Assembly (NCBI GenBank): GCA_046542845.1
Contig: JBKHAN010000010.1
Span: 1 to 64,000 of the forward strand
Source: SKKC01 sp046542845
Lineage (GTDB): Bacteria; Spirochaetota; Spirochaetia; DSM-27196; SKKC01
Reading direction: 5' to 3'
Length of the DNA: 64,000 nt
The position numbers were made by a program, and so were the translations under genes. The notes beneath the pieces were generated by a model. That model did not search any database. It saw only the letters and a program-made list of their open reading frames with translations, and was not told where the DNA came from. Shown piece by piece: positions 18,408 through 27,040 of the stretch. Numbering within the stretch: position 1 is the first letter of the stretch; every line of letters begins with the position of its first letter.

Positions 18408-18919
18408 AAGCGGTAGCGCACGCCGATACCGCCTTCCAGACTGAAACCGGTCTCCGGAAAAACAGTTAAAGCCGGTGCAACCTCAAAAAACAGATCCAGG
18501 GGTACATCGGTGGGCAGGAAGCTGACTCCAAGCGGCACCCGCACGGCAGCGCCGGCCCCGGGTTCTGAATCCTCGCTCCCCTGCCCGCCTGAGCGAACGC
18601 GAAAATGGCCTCCGACGCCCGCGTATAATGGCAGACGGTCCGGTGCTACATCGAACATCTCAAAGAAATGTGTGAGATAGTCGGCATTTACATAAAAGGC
18701 ACCTTCGTCGGTAAACGACCACGCCAGCGCAATATCGACCGCGGAGATGTCGCCCAACCACAGCTTGACACTGATTCCGGTCGGCTCCCCGAGAATTATA
18801 CCGGCGCTGACCGAATCAACATCCTCACGAGAAACCTGCGCCGAGGCGACCCGCGCCGATAGGGTCACCGCGCAGAAGAGAAGCACGATTGCACGTATTC
18901 GCTGCGTTGAGTTTGTCAT
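18404..18919 (-). CDS. Small secreted beta-barrel-like envelope protein, function unknown
   Basis: 171 residues. The N-terminus (MTNSTQRIRAIVLLFCAVTLSARVASAQ) is a clear Sec signal peptide with cleavage after ASA. The mature part is rich in alternating strands and glycine (GISVKLWLGDISAVDIALAW, LYAGVGGHFRVR, GAAVRVPLGVSFLP, LEGGIGVRYRF) and ends in an aromatic residue (YRF), as outer-membrane barrels do. I chose the ATG at 18919 because the signal peptide starts there; the longer frame overlaps the upstream gene. It begins 2 bases after the stop of the DHH-family gene, so they are co-transcribed. No named family recognised. Confidence 0.75.
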   Translation of the reverse strand: MTNSTQRIRAIVLLFCAVTLSARVASAQVSREDVDSVSAGIILGEPTGISVKLWLGDISAVDIALAWSFTDEGAFYVNADYLTHFFEMFDVAPDRLPLYAGVGGHFRVRSGGQGSEDSEPGAGAAVRVPLGVSFLPTDVPLDLFFEVAPALTVFPETGFSLEGGIGVRYRF

Positions 18920-18921
18920 AG

Positions 18922-19908
18922 CTACAATATACCCCGAATTTTTTCCTGACTCACCTCTTCGGTGAGTAAACGCATCACAAGCTCCTGCTTTGTCTGTTCG
19001 GCCAATTCGGACTCGACCTGACACGAACCCGAATCAGCAGTCCCTCCGCCACCGTATTGCAGCATCAAGGCACCAATGTTCAGCGAGCAGGTTCGGTTGA
19101 AAATGCTTTTCCCGGCGGTAAATACCGCGACTGAACGTTCAAAGCCCCACGAAAACTGCAAACTGGTGTTCACCTGCGGAAACAAGGCGTATTTTACGAA
19201 ACGGTTACCAGCCGCCACCGAAGGCTCCTCCGACCAGTCGACAAACAGCACGCTGCCTATGATGGTGCTGCAACGCATGAGTTGTTCCTCGTATACCGTC
19301 TTGTGGCTGTTGTAGACGTCCACACGCTCCCGCACGTCCGGCAAATCCAGCAGTTCGTCGATGTCGGAGGTCTCGGTCATATGATCGATAAGGTCGAGCA
19401 TGAGCCGTCGGTTGGAAATGCGAAACCCGCGATGCCGTCCGAGTCCGCTGCGCGGATCGAGAATAAACGCAAGCAGCGACCATCCCGCGGGATTCAGTAC
19501 CTCTTCCATGGTGTAGGTCCGCGAAACAGCACGATCTGCCGCTTCGACCATGGGTGCAAGCGAATCGGCGTTTTCGAAGTGTTCGCGGAAATGGCGAAAA
19601 ATCACCTCCGCGTTACTCGAGGCCGAGGGGTCGAGGACATGCTGGTCGTTTTCGCCCGATACCAGCCCTGCTACTCGCTCGTGATTGAAGACAAGGCGAA
19701 CCGCGTCGCGGTAGGGAAACCCGGCGAGGATGTCGTGAGGGTTCAACTGCACGAGATCGTCGGCGACATCGCGGGGGTGGACAAACTGCGTTTCGGCGAT
19801 CATGCCCAGTCTGCGTAAAAGTACGGCGCACACGAGTCCGTCAAAGTCTTCTTCGGTGACGAGCCGCTCGGTACCGGGGTTCGATGTGTCCGGGCTGTTG
19901 TTGGTCAC
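18922..19908 (-). CDS. DHH-family exopolyphosphatase-like protein with degenerate metal site
   Basis: The 328 residues follow the architecture of DHH phosphoesterases annotated as exopolyphosphatase-like: motif I EEDFDGLVCAVLL (D21, D23), a FVHPRD segment, EEVLNPAGWSLLAFILDPRSGLGR in the middle and a C-terminal DHHA1-like YGGGGTADSGSCQV. As I recall the family, active members have FDHH and GGGGHH. Here these read FNHE (74-77) and GGGGTA (286-291), so several ligands are missing. The protein is therefore probably inactive as a phosphoesterase and may bind a nucleotide or RNA. It shares a transcript with the secreted protein downstream. Fold assignment is firm; role is unknown. Confidence 0.8.
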   Translation of the reverse strand: MTNNSPDTSNPGTERLVTEEDFDGLVCAVLLRRLGMIAETQFVHPRDVADDLVQLNPHDILAGFPYRDAVRLVFNHERVAGLVSGENDQHVLDPSASSNAEVIFRHFREHFENADSLAPMVEAADRAVSRTYTMEEVLNPAGWSLLAFILDPRSGLGRHRGFRISNRRLMLDLIDHMTETSDIDELLDLPDVRERVDVYNSHKTVYEEQLMRCSTIIGSVLFVDWSEEPSVAAGNRFVKYALFPQVNTSLQFSWGFERSVAVFTAGKSIFNRTCSLNIGALMLQYGGGGTADSGSCQVESELAEQTKQELVMRLLTEEVSQEKIRGIL

Positions 19909-20134
19909 GTGCTAACCGTACCCGAAGGCCGGGGCATACGCAACCTGTATGTACTGTCCGCGACCCTGGTGTTTCAATTCGCCTAACTCTCGGTACTCAG
20001 TTCGTTTACGCTGCCTCTGCCCGGATATCGCGTGTGTGAGCCGACAGAGCCGTTAAGGCACGCAAATAAAAGGGGTTACACGAGCATCAACACCAGGGTT
20101 GTAGACACTAAGCGAGGCCGATAGGATAGGCGAC

Positions 20135-21202
20135 ATGTCTCAACCAACCACTTCCTCATGGCTTGTGTGCGACGCCGGAGGAACCAACTGCACGTTCGCC
20201 CTCGTCGGTCATCGGGGCGGTTCGTTCACCATTCTCGCACGCTCCCGCTATGCTTCGCGCTCCATTACCGACTTCACCGCTGTAATGATCGAGGCAAGCG
20301 AGTCGTTGCTCACCCAGACGCGCGCCGACGCGATTTCGGGAGCCTGCATAAGCGCAGCGGGGCCCGTTCACGACGGGCGGGTGACCCTCACGAACACGAA
20401 CTGGTCCATCGACGAGGCGAAGGTCAGCGAGGGGCTCGGAGTGCCGACACACCTTGTGAACGACCTCACCGCGATCGGCTACGGCCTGCCGCTGATTAAC
20501 CGGACAAACCACGACGAGTGCGTGAGCGTCTGGAGACCCGAGTCATCGGGACAGTCGGTGTCCGCTGTCGGCCCCGACGTCTCGGTCCAGGCTGTCGCGG
20601 CGGCGGGAACCGGACTCGGCGTTGCGATCGTGTGCGAACAGAGCGATGGTGCTATGACGGTGCTGCCTTCCGAGGGAGGACACTCGGACCTGACCGGGTT
20701 CGACGACGAAACGAAGGCATTCCAGCGCTTCGTAGAGGCGTCGGTAAGCGAGCGCCCCGACGCCGAGCTGTATGCAAGTGGAAAGGGCCTGCGGTACGCT
20801 GCCTCGTTTCTGATTTCGGAAGGACGTTTCCGGGAGGGGGCCGTGCAGGAGATACTCAAAGTGGACGCAGCGGAGTACCCCGCTCTTGTGTCCCGTCACG
20901 CGTCCTCACACCCGGACGCAGCGCAGGCGATGCGGCTGTTCGCCAAAATGTACGGCCGCTTTGTCGCAGGACTGGCGCTTACGGTTCTTCCCTACGGGGG
21001 ACTTTTTCTTGCCGGAGGAGTCACCGCGCGCAACCTGGATGCGATTATCGGAAGCGGATTTCTTGAGGGATACTTCAGTCACCCACATGAAAGCATGCAG
21101 TCTTCTCTCCGGCGCGTACCGGTGTACGCGCTTCGTGACTACGATATCTCGCTGCTCGGCGCGGCTCACGCGGCTTACGCAGCAAAGGAGAAACGATGGT
21201 GA
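20135..21202 (+). CDS. glk: Glucokinase
   Basis: ATP-dependent glucose phosphorylation in the cytosol, non-ROK bacterial type. The 355 residues begin with the phosphate-1 motif LVCDAGGTNCTFALV, then ISAAGPVHDGRVTLTNTNW, the VNDLTAIGYGLP segment with the catalytic Asp, and VAAAGTGLGVAIV; EGGHSDLTGFDDE is the usual sugar-binding Glu loop. The end overlaps the start of the next gene by 7 bases. Glucose-6-phosphate made here can feed glycolysis or, with the next gene, nucleotide-sugar synthesis. Confidence 0.92.
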   Translation: MSQPTTSSWLVCDAGGTNCTFALVGHRGGSFTILARSRYASRSITDFTAVMIEASESLLTQTRADAISGACISAAGPVHDGRVTLTNTNWSIDEAKVSEGLGVPTHLVNDLTAIGYGLPLINRTNHDECVSVWRPESSGQSVSAVGPDVSVQAVAAAGTGLGVAIVCEQSDGAMTVLPSEGGHSDLTGFDDETKAFQRFVEASVSERPDAELYASGKGLRYAASFLISEGRFREGAVQEILKVDAAEYPALVSRHASSHPDAAQAMRLFAKMYGRFVAGLALTVLPYGGLFLAGGVTARNLDAIIGSGFLEGYFSHPHESMQSSLRRVPVYALRDYDISLLGAAHAAYAAKEKRW

Positions 21203-22716
21203 TACGCGATGAAATACGACGCGACATGGAATCTCGCGATATAGACGTGGAGTTGAGCCTGTCCTTACTGGAACGCATCAACTCGGGGCCTTCACAAGCG
21301 GAGCAGTCCGTGCAGGCAGATCGCATACCTGAGGTTGACGGTGAACGGGTCGTCGATACGACGTCCGAACTCAGTTTCACCGGAGATGCCCGTGAACTGG
21401 CGGCACGGCTCGCTGACCTCGATATCTCAGGCGAAGCCGTCGGTATGGAACTGCCCGCCTCCGGTTCGGTCACCCTGACACCGGATTTGTTGCACGCTCT
21501 CGGTATGAGCATGATTCCGCAGGTTGCATACGGCGTCCTCAATGGCGGGTCGGCTACCAGCTATGCCGACCGGACAAAAAATGAAAGCTTGAACAAGGCG
21601 CTCTTCAGGCTATACGAACCGCTGCTCGAGACAGTAGGCGAACAGGTGCGAGGAAAAGCGAAGGGTCTGACACCCGCTTTGTTCGACAAGGACGGAACGC
21701 CTGGTGCGAGTTTCCTCGAGCTGAAAATGCGGCATCTCCTGCTCCTGATCTCAGAGAGCATTCGACGGACCGGGAGGCGTCTGCCTGCCGATCACGCACC
21801 GATGTTTCAGATGACAAGCGTGCACAACGATGAAGAGGTAGCGCGCGCGTATCGTACCTACCGCACGTCCTCCCTGCTCCAGGGGCTGATTAACGACACA
21901 GGCGTCGATATCACGCAGGTTCGTACCGGCGTGCAGCCAATGATCTGCGCGTATACTCATTCGGATGAGGGGATGCCGCGAGGAGTGTTTTCCAGCGCGT
22001 TCGGCGAAACCGACCGCACGCTGCCACTCCCCGGAGGGCACGGCCAGAGTTTCGGCGTTCTTAAGTCTGTTTTTCGCGAGATGCGTTCAATCGGGTTTCG
22101 ATTCGCATATATGGGAAACGTCGACAACCTGGGGTACACGGTCGATCCTGCATCTCTCGCCTATTTTGCCCTGAGCGGCCGTCCGGCAGCCTTTGAGTTC
22201 TCCTACAAGACACCGGTCGACGTGAAGGGCGGTGTACTCGTCGAAGACAGCTCACACCGGTTCAACTGTGGGGATATCGGACCGGCGGTTTCGAAAAGTT
22301 ATATCGAGGAAACCGAGCGTGCGGGCACGCCTATCCTTTTTAACTGCGCGACTGGTCTGTTCGACCTGGAATGGCTGGTCAGCCGAATCGAACAGATCGA
22401 AGCGGACCTTCCGCTTCGAGTATCTGATCAGGACAAAGACGCGGGGCGCTACTCACAAGCCGAACAGGTAACCTGGGAGGTCATCGGCATGATAGACAGG
22501 CCTCTGATTTTCGCGGTCGACAAATACAAAAGGTTTCTCGCTGCGAAACTGCTGAGCGAGAGCTTCATGACGAATGGAATCGGGCTCGACGACCCTCGTT
22601 TCCCCGTGGACGACCGTCCCGAGTACGATCTGAAAGCGACAGCACAGAACCTGAACTCCGGTCTGCAGAGCCTTCTGCGCGACGTGTACCGCTGGCCGAT
22701 CAGCGGCTCAGCGTGA
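21196..22716 (+). CDS. UDPGP-type nucleotide-sugar pyrophosphorylase
   Basis: The 506 residues resemble the eukaryotic-type UDP-glucose / UDP-N-acetylhexosamine pyrophosphorylase family (UTP plus sugar-1-phosphate gives UDP-sugar). The nucleotide loop reads LNGGSATSYADRTKN (about 115-129) instead of the usual LAGGxGTRLG..xPK. Later segments MGNVDNLGYTVDP and FEFSYKTPVDVKGGVLVEDSS match the sugar-binding part. It overlaps glucokinase by 7 bases, so the pair likely turns glucose into UDP-glucose via a phosphoglucomutase elsewhere. Which sugar is used cannot be decided from sequence. It converges with folB, overlapping by 17 bases. Confidence 0.82.
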   Translation: MVIRDEIRRDMESRDIDVELSLSLLERINSGPSQAEQSVQADRIPEVDGERVVDTTSELSFTGDARELAARLADLDISGEAVGMELPASGSVTLTPDLLHALGMSMIPQVAYGVLNGGSATSYADRTKNESLNKALFRLYEPLLETVGEQVRGKAKGLTPALFDKDGTPGASFLELKMRHLLLLISESIRRTGRRLPADHAPMFQMTSVHNDEEVARAYRTYRTSSLLQGLINDTGVDITQVRTGVQPMICAYTHSDEGMPRGVFSSAFGETDRTLPLPGGHGQSFGVLKSVFREMRSIGFRFAYMGNVDNLGYTVDPASLAYFALSGRPAAFEFSYKTPVDVKGGVLVEDSSHRFNCGDIGPAVSKSYIEETERAGTPILFNCATGLFDLEWLVSRIEQIEADLPLRVSDQDKDAGRYSQAEQVTWEVIGMIDRPLIFAVDKYKRFLAAKLLSESFMTNGIGLDDPRFPVDDRPEYDLKATAQNLNSGLQSLLRDVYRWPISGSA

Positions 22717-23068
22717 TTTCAACGCCGGCGCTGCTGCACTCGGGTATCCGACCAGTTTTGGAAAGGCGAATGGTGACGCCGGAAGCAGCGGGAAAGCCCT
22801 GAAGGACCGCTGACCCGAGTTCCCAGGCGAGTCGCTCGAGAAGACGGGCCCCGGTCGCACGCGCTGCCGCGCGAAGCGTCTTCGCAAGACTGCTGTAGTC
22901 AACGGTAGCCTCGATCGCGTCCTGCGACGGGTCGAAGTCATGCGAAAGGCTGACGCTGCACGTGCAGTGCAGCGTCTGGGGTTGATCCCGTTCCCGTTCG
23001 GTCACACCGACACATGCCCGGAGACGCAGCGAGTCAAGCGTCACCCGGGCGGGTGCGATATGCATCAT
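22700..23068 (-). CDS. folB: Dihydroneopterin aldolase family protein
   Basis: FolB cleaves 7,8-dihydroneopterin to 6-hydroxymethyl-dihydropterin in folate synthesis. The 122 residues match: DSLRLRACVGVTERERDQPQ (the IGVxxxER-type pterin-binding loop), ATVDYSSLAKTLR, LLERLAWELGSAVL and a C-terminal RLSKTGRIPE with the conserved Lys. It overlaps the end of uxaE by 4 bases and so is the last gene of the uronate operon, an odd place for a folate gene; no other folate gene is in the window. It might instead work on a related substrate. Confidence 0.83.
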   Translation of the reverse strand: MMHIAPARVTLDSLRLRACVGVTERERDQPQTLHCTCSVSLSHDFDPSQDAIEATVDYSSLAKTLRAAARATGARLLERLAWELGSAVLQGFPAASGVTIRLSKTGRIPECSSAGVEITLSR

Positions 23069-24615
23069 GCCTGGCTGCGGTGCTCAATACCGAGTGCATC
23101 GAGATGCGCTCGGAAATGCTTCGCGATTGCCGCGAAGTATGCATCTTCGTTCCTGTGCAGCGTGTTCCTGATAGCGCCGGCAAGCTCATCGTCCAGCAGG
23201 ATTCCGCCGTACGAGATGTGCATCAGCTGCCTCCAGTGCGGGTTGGCAAGCAGGTCTCGAAGCTGCCGATCGCGAACCGAATCGAGCGACGGAACTTCGT
23301 TGACGTCGGCGTCGATCGAGTACTTCTTCAATGCTTTCGGGAACTCTTCCATGGCTTTTTCGTGTATCCGCCGATACAGCGCCGGATCTGCGTCCGCGAT
23401 GGTTTCGATCGCCACGAGCCAGCTGGTGCCGGATGTCTTCAGGTGGAACGCTCCTCCCGATGTTTTTCCGATCCACGGGTACAGGGAAAACTTGTCGCTG
23501 CCCGAATGAACGCCGACGCGGTGCGGCGATACTGAGCCAGCCACAGCGGTGAAAGCTTCGAAAGCAGAGCGAAACGCCCGGATGTCACCGCGGTAGTCTA
23601 TGCCCTTCTGCATTGCACCCGGGAACCTGAACGCGAGGCTGTAAAAGGGAACCTCCATAGCTTCAAGTTCCGAGGCAATGAAATAGTGATCGACGAGCTG
23701 GGTCTCGACGGGGATTTCGTCGACGGTAAACTCTATCGTAGAGTCCTCGCCCCGGACCTTGCGAAGATACGACGAGGCTTTTTTCGCAAACTGCAGTCCG
23801 GCGAAATACATGACTGCGCAACGTTCTGCGTCACCGGGCCGGAAGCGGACCGACGTACCACCGAGATTGAACGACTTTCCGGAATAGCTTCGTCGTATTC
23901 TGGATTGCTCCTTTTTCGGCAGCTTGCGGAAGGCCTCCTGAAGCGAACGGTTATCCATTGTTTCAATGTCGTCGCGAACGAAATCGCTGATATCGAGCGT
24001 CATCATGGAAGGCTCGGCCCTGGCAAACGTCCGGACGTCCTTCATGGACCGAAGATGGTCGGCGTCGGCGCCATAGCCGTCCTGGTAGCCTTCCTGGAAT
24101 ACGGCGAACGCGGCGTCGGATACGGTGTCCTGAAAGCTGCGTCCGAGCGCCGAAAGCTCACGCCCGCTTTGCTGGGCGAATACCGGAAAGAGTTTATATT
24201 GCCTGGCAATCCTTATATGCGCAGGTGTGGTCATACCCAGACGATCACCAAACCCGAAGCCGGGCAAATTCGACTTTGTGGTAACCGGTTCTGTGAAGGG
24301 GAAGATCTGCCATAGCCGTTTCGCGTTCGGAAACGTCATTGGAACTTCGAGAGCCCAGACACCTTGCAATCGCTGCGGCTTTCCCGGGAAGGGGCTGCTG
24401 AACTGCGTTTTCGAAAGTGCAAGCATGGTACGAGTTGTTTCGTTCCGCCCGACAACGTACAGCACGCTGTCCCTGAAACGACACGAAGAGCGGTATATAC
24501 CGGCCTTACCCGCGGTATACAACGCTTCGCGCGCACTCGCAGCAGCCTGATCGAGCGCTTCCTGCGACTGATCGAGTAACTTGTTTCGTACTGCTACCTG
24601 TATTATGTCTCTCAT
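23065..24615 (-). CDS. uxaE: Tagaturonate/fructuronate epimerase
   Basis: UxaE interconverts D-tagaturonate and D-fructuronate, joining galacturonate and glucuronate breakdown. The 516-residue protein has family segments LWQIFPFTEPVTTKSNLPGFGFGDRLGMTTPAHIR (split region near residue 100-135), SRSFQDTVSDAAFAVFQEGYQDGYGADADHLRS-like text with the metal-binding Asp/His, and HRVGVHSGSDKFSLYPWIG. I chose ATG 24615 because GGGGTAGG precedes it by a few bases; it begins 5 bases after the uxaC stop. Its presence explains why no separate tagaturonate reductase or altronate dehydratase is needed in this operon. Confidence 0.9.
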   Translation of the reverse strand: MRDIIQVAVRNKLLDQSQEALDQAAASAREALYTAGKAGIYRSSCRFRDSVLYVVGRNETTRTMLALSKTQFSSPFPGKPQRLQGVWALEVPMTFPNAKRLWQIFPFTEPVTTKSNLPGFGFGDRLGMTTPAHIRIARQYKLFPVFAQQSGRELSALGRSFQDTVSDAAFAVFQEGYQDGYGADADHLRSMKDVRTFARAEPSMMTLDISDFVRDDIETMDNRSLQEAFRKLPKKEQSRIRRSYSGKSFNLGGTSVRFRPGDAERCAVMYFAGLQFAKKASSYLRKVRGEDSTIEFTVDEIPVETQLVDHYFIASELEAMEVPFYSLAFRFPGAMQKGIDYRGDIRAFRSAFEAFTAVAGSVSPHRVGVHSGSDKFSLYPWIGKTSGGAFHLKTSGTSWLVAIETIADADPALYRRIHEKAMEEFPKALKKYSIDADVNEVPSLDSVRDRQLRDLLANPHWRQLMHISYGGILLDDELAGAIRNTLHRNEDAYFAAIAKHFRAHLDALGIEHRSQA

Positions 24616-24620
24616 TGATC

Positions 24621-26039
24621 CTACCCCTTCATCGGAAGATCGAAATAGTTTTTCGCGTTCTCCCAGCATATCTCCTGAACCATGGTGCCGAGCACGGTAA
24701 TATCGCCGGGAATCTCTCCTGATTGTACCCAATTTCCGAGCAAATTACAGAGAATTCTGCGAAAATACTCGTGCCGTGGGAAACTCAAAAAACTGCGGGA
24801 GTCGGTGAGCATGCCGACAAACCTTCGAAGCAGCCCCATGTTCGCGAGGGCTACCATCTGACGCTCCATACCGTCGCGCTGGTCGTTAAACCACCACCCC
24901 GAGCCGAACTGCATCTTGCCGGGGACTTCGCCGTCCTGAAAGTTGCCGATCATAGTCGCCATCATCTCGTTGAACATCGGGTTGTTCGTGTACAGAATTG
25001 TCCTGGGCAGACCGCTGTTCGCCTCAACGGCACTGAGCATGGCGGCGAGGGTACGAGCCATAGGTACGTCGTCCATGGAGTCAAATCCGGTATCGGGACC
25101 AAGTTTTTCGAACATGGGTCGGTTGTTGTTCCGCATCGCCCCGAAGTGGTACTGGGACGTCCATCCGCGTTCCGCGTAGCCGCGGTTCAGCTCGAGCATG
25201 ATCGCCGTCTGGAGCTGCGCCCCCGAGGCCGGGTCGAGCGCCCCCCCTCCCCGCACCGCGGCAAAAAGACGTTCCGGGTCGGCCGGACTGAACTCTGCAT
25301 AGACCGGGCCCGCGAGACCGTGGTCGGATATCCGGCAGCCGTGATCGTGAAAAAAGCTCATCCGCCTGTCGAGCGCTTCGCAAAGTTGTTGGTACGTTCC
25401 GATATCCATACCAGCCGCCTCGGCAAGGCGATCGACATACGCGTTAAATGCCTTCGCGTCGTGCGTCATGAAGAGCTTGTCCGGACGAAAGGCAGGGAAA
25501 ACTTCGACCGGGCACGTTGGGTCAGCGGCAATACGTTTGTGCGCATCCAGGTTGTCAACCGGATCGTCGGTCGTGCATACAACCTTCACGTTCATCTGCC
25601 GGAGTATACCGCGGACAGAAAACTCCGGTTGTGCGAGCATGGCGTTGGTGCGACCCCACACAGTCTCAGCGCTCGAACCGTCGAGCAGCGTGTCGTCGAT
25701 CCCGAAGGGGCGCTTGAGCTCAAGATGCGTCCATTGATAGAGCGGGTTTCCAATACAGTACGGGACGGTCTCGGCGAAGGCCTGAAACTTCTCCCGGTCA
25801 CTGGCATCGCCAGTCACGAAACGCTCGGCAACACCATTGGTTCGCATGGCACGCCACTTGTAATGATCGCCTTCGAGCCATATCTCCGTAATGGTCCTGA
25901 ATTGTCGGTCATTGGCTATGTCCTCGGGCGACAGATGACAGTGGTAGTCCAGGATGGGCTGTTGTTCAGCGTAATCAAAATACAGGGTGCGCGCGGTATC
26001 GGTCTCAAGCAGAAAATCGCGATCCAGAAATTTACTCAT
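24621..26039 (-). CDS. uxaC: Uronate isomerase
   Basis: UxaC isomerises D-glucuronate to D-fructuronate and D-galacturonate to D-tagaturonate; it belongs to the amidohydrolase fold. The 472 residues match the usual length. The metal-binding DYHCHLSPEDI is at residues 31-41, followed by WRAMRTNGV and TTDDPVDNLDAH, with QYHFGAMRNNN and LTDSRSFLSFPRHEYFRRILC near the C-terminus. It lies 21 bases after the SDR gene and 5 bases before uxaE. The long open frame opposite it is a shadow. Confidence 0.96.
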   Translation of the reverse strand: MSKFLDRDFLLETDTARTLYFDYAEQQPILDYHCHLSPEDIANDRQFRTITEIWLEGDHYKWRAMRTNGVAERFVTGDASDREKFQAFAETVPYCIGNPLYQWTHLELKRPFGIDDTLLDGSSAETVWGRTNAMLAQPEFSVRGILRQMNVKVVCTTDDPVDNLDAHKRIAADPTCPVEVFPAFRPDKLFMTHDAKAFNAYVDRLAEAAGMDIGTYQQLCEALDRRMSFFHDHGCRISDHGLAGPVYAEFSPADPERLFAAVRGGGALDPASGAQLQTAIMLELNRGYAERGWTSQYHFGAMRNNNRPMFEKLGPDTGFDSMDDVPMARTLAAMLSAVEANSGLPRTILYTNNPMFNEMMATMIGNFQDGEVPGKMQFGSGWWFNDQRDGMERQMVALANMGLLRRFVGMLTDSRSFLSFPRHEYFRRILCNLLGNWVQSGEIPGDITVLGTMVQEICWENAKNYFDLPMKG

Positions 26040-26060
26040 GCCGGTACTCCAATGCTTTCA

Positions 26061-26882
26061 TCAGATGTTGTGTGTAAGATAGCCGCCGTCGACGGGAATG
26101 GTGACACCGGTTATAAAACCCGCTGCTCTCTGTGAAGCGAGAAACACCGTTGCACCTTCCATGTCGGGATAGTCACCGAAGCGGCCGAAGGGAGTATGAT
26201 CAATAACCTGCTGTCCGCGCTCGGTCAACTCGCCGGTTTCATCGTCCTTGATCAGGAGCGCTTTGTTCTGATGCCCGATGAAGAATCCGGGAGCAATTGC
26301 GTTCACACGTATGCGATGTTCTGCGAGAGCTCGCGCCGTGCCGACAGTCAGATTCATAACAGCGGATTTGGCCGCATTGTAGGCCCAGACACCGCTCAGC
26401 GGCACGTAGCTGCTCATTGATGCCAGATTGATGATGGACCCCGCCATTTTCTCCTGCTGCCACTTGGCGGCGAAGATTTTCGTGGGAACAACGAGCCCGC
26501 CGATAAGATTCATGTCGATGACCTGACGGAACAGCTCGACGTCTAACTCGGTAAAATCGCTTTTTCCCTTGTTACCACCGACACCGTTTACGAGCAGATT
26601 CGGGATCGGAGCGTGTATGCAGGTTTCTTCGAAAGCTGCACTGACGGCGTCCTCGTCGGATGTATCGACGGTGACTCCGAAGACCCTGTCGGTCACGCCG
26701 GTTTCTTTCTGCAGGGCCTCAACCGCGTCTGCGACGGGGTGACTGGTTCCCCGACCCCAGAGCGTTACCGTCGCGCCCGCGCGTACAAGCGCACCCGCCA
26801 TGACGCCGGGCAGAACGCCGGCTCCGCCGGTGACGACCGCCGATACGTCGGTAAGTGAAAACATCTGGTCTACGTACGACAT
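26061..26882 (-). CDS. SDR-type fructuronate reductase (mannonate oxidoreductase)
   Basis: A 273-residue short-chain dehydrogenase: VVTGGAGVLPGVMAGALV (NAD(P)-binding Gly loop), NLLVNGVGGN, catalytic Ser-Tyr-Lys in LASMSSYVPLSGVWAYNAAKSAV, and C-terminal VTIPVDGGYLTHNI. SDRs of this kind (the B. subtilis UxuB/YjmF type) reduce D-fructuronate to D-mannonate. Its place as first gene of an operon with uxaC and uxaE makes that role likely. The promoter is the TTGACA/TAGGGT pair upstream. No mannonate dehydratase is in the operon; a ManD-like gene lies about 30 kb away. Confidence 0.85.
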   Translation of the reverse strand: MSYVDQMFSLTDVSAVVTGGAGVLPGVMAGALVRAGATVTLWGRGTSHPVADAVEALQKETGVTDRVFGVTVDTSDEDAVSAAFEETCIHAPIPNLLVNGVGGNKGKSDFTELDVELFRQVIDMNLIGGLVVPTKIFAAKWQQEKMAGSIINLASMSSYVPLSGVWAYNAAKSAVMNLTVGTARALAEHRIRVNAIAPGFFIGHQNKALLIKDDETGELTERGQQVIDHTPFGRFGDYPDMEGATVFLASQRAAGFITGVTIPVDGGYLTHNI

Positions 26883-26933
26883 GAATACTCTCCATCCTTT
26901 CCTGTTTACTCGAACAATAGCCTGTTCCCGCAG

Positions 26934-26962
26934 ACCCTACGACGTGTCGGGGCTGCTGTCAA
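26934..26962 (-). promoter_or_regulatory. Promoter of the uronate operon
   Basis: Minus-strand TTGACA (26962-26957) and TAGGGT (26939-26934) are 17 bases apart. It stands back to back with the plus-strand promoter of the LarA-like gene, 17 bases between the two -35 boxes, so one regulator could control both. Confidence 0.55.
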
Positions 26963-26979
26963 ATCCGGAATTCGCTCAC

Positions 26980-27008
26980 TTGACTGCGTACCCCCACGGT
27001 GCTATCAA
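26980..27008 (+). promoter_or_regulatory. Promoter of the LarA-like gene
   Basis: TTGACT (26980-26985) and TATCAA (27003-27008) are 17 bases apart and lie about 33 bases before the ATG at 27041. Confidence 0.55.
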
Positions 27009-27040
27009 GACTACCACACAGTCAGCAGAGGTCAAACTAC

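Noticed and set aside
19909..20134. Possible small RNA or riboswitch before glucokinase.
   Set aside because: No conserved aptamer sequence or strong stem plus T run was found; treated as an ordinary divergent gap.
24723..26135. 470-codon frame opposite uxaC.
   Set aside because: Antisense shadow of uxaC; low-quality composition and no recognisable domain.
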